Below, piece by piece: positions 19,218 to 29,000 of a stretch of DNA of 33,531 nt (positions are counted from its first letter, which is position 1; each line of letters starts with the position of its first letter). This DNA is from Streptomyces sp. adm13(2018) (lineage in GTDB: Bacteria > Actinomycetota > Actinomycetes > Streptomycetales > Streptomycetaceae). Position numbers and translations under genes: made by a program. The DNA lies in assembly GCF_008042145.1 (NCBI RefSeq), contig NZ_RDBH01000129.1, positions 124,514 through 158,044 on the forward strand, read 5' to 3'. The notes below the pieces were generated by a model. The model was given only the letters and a program-made list of their open reading frames with translations. It ran no database searches and was not told where the DNA came from.

Positions 19218-19837
19218 AGACCCGTCGTGCCTGGCGCGTCTCCGAGCGGGAGGCCGCCAAGCGGGAGGCCGCGGAGTCCGGCGCGGCCCGCGTCCCCGGG
19301 CTGCTGGCCACCGGCGCCGGCGCCCTGCGCGGCCGGGGCGGCTGGGCCCTCGCCTCGGTCCTGGTCCTCGTCCTCGGTCTCGTCGGGGCCTGGCTGTTCG
19401 CCGGCTCGGACCGGCCGGGCACCCCGCCCGACACCCGCGCCCGCGCCTACCAGGACTACGACGCCTGCCTGCTCACCGACGAGCGGGGCATCGTGACCGG
19501 AGCGCCGGCGGCCCCCGTGTGGGAGGGGATGCAGACGGCGTCCCTGGACAAGCACATCCGGGTGACGTTCGTGCCGGTGATGGGCGCGAAGACGGTGGAG
19601 AACGCCCGCCCCTTCCTCAACGGCCTCGTGCAGCGGGACTGCGAGATCGTCGTCGCCTCGGGCGCCCCGCAGGTGGCCGCCGCAGAAGCGGCGGTGGAGA
19701 AGAACCCGGAGATCCGCTTCGTGACGGTCGGCACGGGCGCCGGAGCCTCCCACGACAACCTGGTCCGGGTGGCGCCCGGGGCGTCCCTGGAGGACGACAT
19801 CGCGGCGACGGTGAAGCGGCTCGCCCGCGAGGGCTGA
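19214..19837 (+). CDS. Membrane-anchored BMP-like (PBP1 fold) half-domain protein
   Basis: A 207-residue protein starting at GTG 19214 in a 4-bp overlap. Residues 1-42 are basic and cytoplasmic, 43-63 are one membrane helix, and the remainder is outside. The external part (AYQDYDACLLTDERGI, WEGMQTAS, then CEIVVASGAP and IRFVTVGTGA) resembles the first lobe of basic-membrane-protein (BMP) family substrate-binding proteins, which bind nucleosides and feed an ABC transporter. It is about 60 percent of the usual length of about 350 residues, so the second lobe is missing or reduced. No transporter genes are adjacent; it may instead be a sensor with the small membrane protein upstream. Confidence 0.7.
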   Translation: MKTRRAWRVSEREAAKREAAESGAARVPGLLATGAGALRGRGGWALASVLVLVLGLVGAWLFAGSDRPGTPPDTRARAYQDYDACLLTDERGIVTGAPAAPVWEGMQTASLDKHIRVTFVPVMGAKTVENARPFLNGLVQRDCEIVVASGAPQVAAAEAAVEKNPEIRFVTVGTGAGASHDNLVRVAPGASLEDDIAATVKRLAREG

Positions 19838-19848
19838 GCGGCGCGGGG

Positions 19849-19863
19849 GTCCCCGGTGGGGAC
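19849..19863 (+). terminator. Hairpin after the BMP-like gene
   Basis: GTCCCC-GGT-GGGGAC is a perfect 6-bp stem with a 3-nt loop, and with one mismatch or G-U pair the stem extends to 9. It lies 12 bp after the stop codon. Confidence 0.5.
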
Positions 19864-19915
19864 TCCGGGCCGAGTTGTCCGGAAGGGTTCCATCCGTCGG
19901 GTAAAGCAAGAGTAA

Positions 19916-19938
19916 AGTTCGACACCCTGGTGTGAACT
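19916..19938. promoter_or_regulatory. Near-palindrome upstream of the Rhs gene
   Basis: AGTTCGACACC-CT-GGTGTGAACT pairs along its length except for one extra base in the left arm. It lies in the 164-bp Rhs upstream region. GTAAAG occurs at 19901 and 19912 (11 bp apart, one helical turn) and again at 19988. It could be an operator for an unlinked regulator. Confidence 0.35.
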
Positions 19939-20001
19939 GGCGTTCCGTCATCGGGCAGGCTCGCGAGGCTTTGTAAGAATCGCGTTAGTAAAGGCTGACC
20001 C

Positions 20002-23000
20002 ATGCGTATACGCCGGGTCCGTAGCCCTCGCCTGTTCCCACCCGGTCGCACCGGCAGACGCAGGTTGAGGGCTACGGCTCTTTCCGTACTGATCTCACTG
20101 TTCCTCATGCTCACCACCGAGTCGGCGCTCGCCGCGGGCGTCACGCTCGGCCCGGTGAAGATGCCCAGGCTCTCCCTCTCGGGGCTGTGGCAGTGGGTGA
20201 GCGAGAACCCTCTCGACACCCCTGACCAGCAGGGCGGCACGGCCCGCGGCAAGAGCCACCAGGCCTCCGCCGACGCCACGAGCCTGGAGGGCAAGGCCGG
20301 GCGCAAGCCGGGCAAGGGCAAGGGCGAACTCCCGTTGTTCGAGCGGGAGACCGACGACCCCGACGAGGCGCGCACCGGCAGGGCGCCGGGCACCGCCAAG
20401 AGCTTCGACGCGCGCACCAGCAAGCGCGACGCCAAGAAGTCCACGGCCACTTCGGACTACTACGTCAACGCCGACGGCTCGACCACCGTCCGCCACTTCG
20501 CCGGCCGCACCAACTTCAAGGGCGCGGACGGCACATGGAAGGCCATCGACACGAGCCTGACCGAGGACGAGGACGGCCGCCTCCAGCAGACGGCCAACTC
20601 CCTCGACGTCGAGTTCGCGCCGACCGCCGCCGACGAGCGGCTCGCCTCCGTCGACTTCGGCGCCGGACGCTCCCTCGCGTACGCGCTCAAGGGCGCGGCC
20701 CAGGCCGAGCCCACCGTCGCCGGGAACGGCACCGTCACCTACGCGGACGTGCTGCCGGACACCGACGTGCAGCTCGTACCGCTGGCGGAGGGCTTCAAGG
20801 AGAACGTCGTCCTGCGCTCCCCGCAGGCCGCGAACTCCTGGACGTTCCCGCTCGCGGTGAAGGGCCTCACGCCCCGCGTCGCCGAGGACGGCGACGTGGA
20901 GTTCACCGACGCGAACGGCAAGGTCACCGCGACCATCCCGCACGCGTTCATGGAGGACTCCAGGATCGACCCCCGCTCGGGCGACCCCGCCCAGTCGCGG
21001 GCCGTCACCTACGAGCTCGTCACGGTGGACGGCGAGCCGGCGCTGCGGATGACCGCGGACCGCGCCTGGCTCGACGACCCCGCCCGGGTCTACCCGGTCA
21101 CCGTCGACCCGACGGTCACCGCGTCGAACTCGACCTACACCCAGAACACCATCGGCGGCGACCACTCCACCGAGACCCAGATCAAGGTCGGCTCCTACGA
21201 CTCGGGAACGAACAAGACCAACTCGTTCCTGCAGTTCTCCTCGCTGGGCACCACCCTCGCGGGCAAGCGGGTCACCGCCGCCACCCTGAACGTCTACGCG
21301 CTGTGGTCCTCCACCTGCGCCGCCCAGTCGTTCTCGGTGCACCCCGTCACCCAGTCCTGGACCCCGTCCGGCGTGACCAGCTACCCCGGCCCGAGCTTCG
21401 GCCCGGCCATGGGCACGGCCACCCCCGCCCCCGGCGCCTCCTGCTCCAACAGCGGGAACTCGGCCTCGGTCGGCGTGAAGATGCCGGTCTCCCTCAACAC
21501 GACGTGGTTCAACAACGTCGCCGGCGGAGCCGCCAACTACGGCCTGGCGCTCACCGCGCCGACCAACGACATGCTCCACTGGAAGAAGTTCCACTCGGAC
21601 AACTCGGCGACCGCCGGCTTCCGCCCGGCCCTCGATCTGACGTACACGGCCAACACGGCGCCGCAGATCAACGCCCAGTACCCGCCGGCCAACTTCCAGG
21701 CCAACACCCTCCAGCCGGAGCTGCTCGTCTACGCGAGCGACGCCGACAAGGGCCCCAGCCCGCTGTCGTACACCTTCGAGGTCTACGACGGCGACGCCAC
21801 CGGCACCCCCACCCTGATCGCCACCTCGGGCGCGGTCAGCAAAGGCAGCTGGAAGGTTCCCGCGGGCAAGCTGAAGTGGTCCAAGAACTACGACTGGTAC
21901 GTGGAGGCCAGCGACGGCACCTCCGCCGTCGTGGAGGGCAGCCGCTTCACCACGGCCGTGCCGCAGCCGCCGGTCACCTCGGGCCTGTCGATGAACACCG
22001 ACGGCCACGACTTCGACCCCTCGGACGGCAACTACACGACCGAGGACACCGACGCCCAGGTGTCGGTGATCGGCCCGTCGCTGGAGATCGAGCGCTCCTA
22101 CAACAGCCTCGACCCCCGCCTGGACTCCGCCTTCGGCGCCGGCTGGTCGACGATCGTCGACATGAAGGCCGTCGAGGTCAAGGACGGCGCCGGTGCGCTC
22201 ACCAGCGTGATCATCACCTACCCGGGCGGTGAGCAGGTCGCCTTCGGCCGGAACTCGGACGGCACCTTCGTGCCCCCGCTGGGCCGCTACGCGCGCCTCG
22301 CGGCCGTCACCGGCGGTTACACGCTCACGGACAAGGACTTCACGGAGTACGCCTTCACCCAGGCGACCGCGAAGACCGGCACCTACGCGCTGAAGACCAT
22401 CAAGGACTACGCGGGCCGCACCGAGACCTTCTCGTACGACGCCGGCAAGCGCCTCACGAAGATCACGAACGAGGTCTCCAAGCGGAACCTGGGCCTGACC
22501 TGGTACCAGCCGGCCTCGGCCACCGCCTGGCACGTGCAGACCGTCTTCACCGACCAGGCCACGGCCGGCGACGCGAACTCGGTCCAGACCTGGCAGTACA
22601 CCTACACCGGTGACCAGCTCACCAAGGTGTGCCCGCCGGCCGACTGGTCCAAGTGCACGACGTACTCCTACGCCACCGGCAACCACTACCGCACCACGGT
22701 CCTCGACGCCGACCCGTTCGCCTACTGGCGGCTCGGCGAGACCTCCGGCACGGTCGCCCAGGACGCCCTCGACGCCAACCAGGGCCAGTACAACGGCACG
22801 TACAAGAACGTGGCGCTGGGCGGGACGGGCCCCCTCGCGGGCTCCACCCAGAAGGCGGCCACCTTCAACGGCACCACCTCGTACGTCGAGATGCCGGCCG
22901 CGCCGGGCGCCACGCCCTCGTACACCTCGGTCTCGCTGTGGTTCAAGACGAGCACCGCCGGAGGCGTGCTCTTCTACTACGGCGACAAGCCCCTCAGCGA

Positions 23001-26000
23001 CCCCGACCCGGTGGCCAACACCACGAAGAACACCCCCGCGGTGTACGTGGGCACCGACGGCAAGCTGCGCGGCTGCCTGGCGATGTCGCCCGGCTGCATG
23101 TCGACGATCACGTCCACCCCCGTCGTCACCGACGGCAAGTGGCACAACGCCGTCCTGACCGGTGTCGCCAACAGCCAGACCCTGTACCTCGACGGTGCGG
23201 CGGTCGGCTCGCTCAGCGGCGCCATCAACGACTGGGTGCAGCCGTACATCGCCCTCGGCGCCGGTGTGAACACCATGGGCTGGCCGGCGATGAACGCCAA
23301 CGACAAGCTCGGTCACTTCACCGGCCAGCTGGCCGAGGTCGCGATCTTCTCCGAGCCGCTGTCGGCCGACGTGATCAGGACGCAGTACGACTCCGCCGTC
23401 CGTTCGGCCGGTCTGCTACAGAAGATCACCACGCCCGGCGCCAAGACGCAGGCGTCCGTCGTCTACGACACCACCGACGACCGCGTCCTCCAGGCCACCG
23501 ACGGCAACGGCGGCACCTGGAAGCTCAACCCGCCGACCATCACCGGCTCGTCCCAGGTCTACCGCTCCGCCGTCATGGGCACCGCCCCGGCCGGCTACTG
23601 GCGCCTGGACGACACCCAGGCCGCGGCGCAGGCCGCGAACCAGGTGAACACCGGCTTCGGCACGTACAACAACGTCATCCAGGGCGACGAGGGCCCCTTC
23701 GGTCCCGGTGACGCGAGCGCGTCGACGTTCGACGGCTCGACCTCCTTCGTGGAGATCCCGTACGGCCCGCTGCACGCCAAGACCGACCGCTCGGTCGAAC
23801 TCTGGTTCAAGACGGCCGAGCCGGGCGTGATCATGAGCGACCAGGCCCGTGCTCCGAACGACCCGCTCGGCGCGGGCGCGGCCTACTCGCCGCTGCTGTA
23901 CGTCGGCGCGGACGGCAAGCTGCGCGGTCACTGGTGGAGCGTCAGCGGCAGCGGCACCGCCGACTTCGGCACCGCCGACTTCGGCACCACCGCCACCGTC
24001 ACCGACGACAAGTGGCACCACGCGGTGTTGTCGGCGAAGGGCACGACGCAGACGCTGTACCTGGACGGTGTGAAGCAGAAGGACTTCACCGGCGCCGCCA
24101 ACGACCAGTCGACGACCCGCACCTTCATCGGTGCCGGCTTCGGCAAGGGCTGGTTCAGTTCCCCGGGCGACGTCAGCTACTTCACCGGCTCCATCGCCGA
24201 GGTCTCGGTCCACGCCAAGGGCCTGACCGAAGCGGACGTGGCGACGCACTGGTCCGCCTACAAGGCGTCCTCCGGCATCGCCCCGGTCAAGACCGTGAAG
24301 CTGACGGACCCGAAGGACCGCACCCTCACCTACGTGTACGACGCGGAGATGGGCAACCGCCTGCTCGCCGCGATCGACACCGAGGGCGACCGCACCACCT
24401 ACGGGTACGACACCGGCGGCTTCCTGCACACCATCACGGACGCCAACGGCAACCGCTCCATCAACGGCCACGACGTCCGCGGCAACACGGTCTCCCAGAC
24501 CACCTGCCAGAACACGGCCGCCAACAAGTGCTCCACGGAGTACTACACGTTCTACCCGGACTCGACCACGGCATTCCCGCCGATGGACCTGCGCAACGAC
24601 CTGATCCTCACGGAGCGGGACGGACGCTCCACCGGTCCGACGGACAACGCCTACCTCACGAGCTACTCCTACGACGCGGGCGGCAACCTGCTGTCGGTGA
24701 CCACGCCCCCCGTGGCGGGCCACCCCAACGGCCGGACCGCCTCGACCACGTACACCACCGCCACCACCCCGGCGGCGGAGGGCGGTACGGCGGTCACACC
24801 GGCGGGTCTCGTGTCGCTGGTCACCACCCCGGGTGGCCGCAGGACGACGTACTCGTACTTCTCCACCGGCGACCTGGCGAAGATCACCGACGCCAACGGC
24901 GCCTCGGTCGAGTACACGTACGACAAGCTGGGCCGCGAGATCTCCAAGAAGGAGGTCTCGGACGCCAACCCGGCCGGTCTCGTCACGTCGCAGACGTACG
25001 ACAAGAACGACCAGGTCCTCACCGAGACGACCCCGGCCGTCACCAACCGGGTCACCGGCGCCAAGCACCAGGCGAAGACGACCACGGGGTACGACCCGGA
25101 CGGCAACATCCTGTCCCAGACGGTCCAGGACCTCACCGGCGGTGACACCGCGCGCGTCACGTCGATGACGTACGACGCGTACAACCAGATGGCGACCAGG
25201 ACGGACCCGGGCGGCGACACCACGTCGTTCGCGTACGACGTCTACGGCAACAAGGTGAAGGAGACGGACCCCGCGGGGACCGTCAACACCTACACCTTCG
25301 ACGGCGAGCAGCGCCCGCTCACCACGAGCCTGCTCGACTACACCGGCGACCCGTACAACCCGACGGCTCCGACGACCCTCGTCCAGGAGTCCCGGGCCTA
25401 CGACCCGGCCGGCCGCCTCGCGTCGATCACCGACTCGCTCGGCTGGCAGACGGCGTACACCTACACCGACGACGGCCTGTCGGCCTCCGTGGTCCGCAAG
25501 GACCCGCAGACCGGCAAGTCCTTCACGGAGCAGGCGAACACCTACGACGCCGCCGGCAACCTGATCGAGCAGATCACCAACGACGGGCAGACCCGCAGCA
25601 CCTTCACGGTGGACGCGGCCGACCGTACGGTCTCCGAGATCCTCGACCCCAACGGGCTCGCCAGGACCACGCAGACCAGCTACGACCCCGACGACAACGT
25701 GGTCTCGGAGACGGACCGCGACCCGGCGACCGGCGACGTGTCCACCACGGACACCCGCTACGACGCCCTCGGCAACATCACCGGGTCCACCAGCCACGAC
25801 GGCACCACGGCCCCGGTGGCCCGCTACAAGCTGGACGAGACGACGGGCTTCGGCCTGGCGGACTCCTCCGGCGCGAACAACACCGGTACCCACGGCACCG
25901 GGATGCACTGGAACACCGACCGGGGCGGCAACGGCGCCTTCGACGGTGACGCCAACTCCTGGGCGCAGACCAGCGGCCCGGTGGTGAACACCGCCGGCAG

Positions 26001-29000
26001 CTTCACGGTCTCGGCCTGGGTGAAGCTGAGCAGCACGGCGGCCAACCGGACCTTCCTCGCGCAGGACGGCAAGGAGGCCTCCGGCTTCCAGCTCTACTAC
26101 TCGACGGCCTACGGCTGGACCTTCAACCGGCACGCCACCGACACCTACGACCCGGCCATCGTGCGGGTCTCGTCGGGCACCGCCGCCGTCACGGCCAACA
26201 CCTGGACCCATCTGGTCGGCGTCTACGACCAGGCGAGCTCCCAGATCCGGCTGTACGTGAACGGCGTCGCGAGCGGCACCCCGGCCACCTTCGGCACGCC
26301 GTGGGACGCCACCGGTCCGCTCCAGCTCGGCCGCCGCTGGTACAAGGGCGCCTACGCGGAGAACCACCTCGGCGGCCTGGACGACGTCCAGGTCTACGGC
26401 GAGGCGCTCACCGCGGCACAGGTCACGGCGCTCAAGGGCGGCACCCTGCCGGCTGCGGGCTCCTCGGTCCGCACCACCTCGTGGAAGCTCGACCAGCGCG
26501 GTCTGCCGGTGTCCCAGACGGACACCGCGGGCAACGTCACGGACTACGGCTACGACGAGCTCGGCCAGCAGACCTCGGTCACCGAGCCGGCCGTCATGGC
26601 GGAGCAGAACGGCGGGACCCCGGTCTCCGTCCGGCCCGTCACGATGACCGGGTACAACACCTTCGGCGAGCCCACCGAGTCCTCGGACCCGCTGGGCAAC
26701 GTGGTGACGACGGCGTACGACGCGGAGGGCCAGGAGCTGTCGACGACGTCTCCCGAGTACCTCGCGCCGGGTGCGTCCGCCCCGATCCGCGCGACCTCGT
26801 ACAACGAGTACAACAAGCTCGGCCAGGTGACGGCGGAGGTCGACCCGCTCGGCGGCCGCACCACCTACTCGTACACGCAGCTGGGCGACCTGGCCTCGGT
26901 CAGCGAGCCGGGCGGCGGTACGACGCGGTACACCTACTCCACCAACGGCGACCAGCTGTCGGCCACCCGGCCGAACGGCGCCCGCCAGGAGATGACGTAC
27001 GACTACCTGGGCCGCGAGCTGACCAGCACGGACATCGTGCGCCAGCCGACCCAGCGGGCGTACACGGCGATCAACGAGTACAACGCGCCGGGCGGCGAGC
27101 TGTCCCGCGTCGTGTCGCCGCAGGGCGTCAGCGAGTCGTACAAGTACAACGCCGACAGCGAGGTCGTCGAGGTGACCGACGGCGCGGGCAAGGTCTCGCG
27201 CTTCACCTACGACATGGACGGCCAGCCGCTCACGGTCACCGAGCCCGACGGCACCAGCACCCGCAACACGTACGACGGCTTCGGCCAGCTGGTGAAGACG
27301 GACGACCTGAGTGAGACGGGTGCCGTGCTCCGCACGGCGAGCACCGGTTACGACCGGGCCGGCAACATGGTCTCGGCGACCGATCACCGCGGTCACACGA
27401 AGACCTTCGCGTACGACTCCTCGGGTCTGATCACGAAGATCGTGGAGCCCGTCTCCGCGACCGAGTCGATCACCACGACCTACGGGTACGACGCGGCCGG
27501 CAACCAGACCCGGTTCACCGACGGACGGGGCAACCCGTTCCTGACGACGTACAACACGTGGGGTCTGCCGGAGGCGCAGATCGAGCCGTCCACGCCGACC
27601 CACCCGAACCTCGCGGACCGGACGTTCACGGCGGTCTACGACGGCGGCGGCCGGATGAAGGAGTCCCGTTCTCCCGGTGGGGTGAACATCTCCTTCGAGT
27701 ACGACGTGAAGAGCAGGCTGGTCCGCCAGTCGGGTACGGGTGCGGAGGCCGTCACGGCCGACCACACGTACGACTACGACGCCGACGACCGGATCACGGC
27801 CGTCGCCGGTCTCGGTACGGAGAAGAACACCTTCTCCTACGACGACCGGGGTCTCCTCCTGACCGCGAACGGGCCCTCGGGCTCCTCGTCCTTCGCGTAC
27901 GACGGCGACGGCGGGATGACCTCCCGCACCGACGCCTCGGGCACGTCGACCTTCGGCTACGACACCGCCGGCCGCCTCAAGACGGCGAACGACGGTCTGA
28001 CGGGCTCGACGGCGACGTACGGATACGACGTCAACAGCAACGTGACGTCGGTCGACTACGGCACGGGCAAGGCGAAGCGCAGCTTCGGCTACGACAAGCT
28101 GGAGCGTCTGACCAGCGACTCGCTGACCTCGCCGACCGGCAAGACGCTCGCGTCCTTCACCTACGGGTGGGACGCGGACGACAACCTGACGTCGAAGACG
28201 ACGACGGGGCTCGCCGGGTCGACGGCCAACACGTACACGTACGACTGGGCCGACCGCGTCACGTCCTGGAACAACGGGACGACGAACCAGGTCTACGGCT
28301 ACGACGCGTCGGGCAACCGGACCCGGGTGGGTGGCGACACCTACACCTACGACGCCCGGAACCGGCTCACGTCGGACGGCCACAGCGCCTACACCTACAC
28401 CGCGCGCGGCACGCTGAGCTCGGTGACGGACGAGGCCAGCCGGGTGACGAACATGAAGGTGGACGCCTTCAACCGCGTCATCCAGGAAGGAAACCGCACC
28501 TACACCTACGACGGTCTCGACCGTGTGCTGAACGCGAAGGACGAGACGGGCACCGAGCTCTACGCCTTCAAGTACAGCGGCGACGGGAACGAGGTGGCCT
28601 CGGACGGTCTGTCGACGTACAGCCGTGACGCCGGGGGCGCCGTCGTCGGCATCAAGAACGCCGTCAGCTCCGTGCTGGCCCTGACGGACCTGCACACGGA
28701 CGTGGTGGCGCAGTTCACCACCACGGGCGAGGCACTGACCGGATCGACGACCTACACGCCGTTCGGCAAGGTCGTCCAGTCGGCGACGATGCTCGGTTCG
28801 CTGGGCTACCAGTCCGGCTGGACCGACCCGGAGACGGCCAAGGTCAACATGGCCGCGCGCTGGTACTCGCCGGAGACCGGCCAGTTCAACAGCCGCGACA
28901 CCGTCGCCCTCAGCGGGGTCCCGAACTCGATCTCGGCGAACCGGTACGCGTACGCGGACGGCAACCCGATGACGGGCATGGACCCGACCGGCCACTGGCC

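Noticed and set aside
20095..23316. Minus-strand open frame of 1073 codons opposite the first part of the Rhs gene
   Set aside because: Same kind of shadow; Gly/Val/Arg-rich translation without domains or ribosome site.
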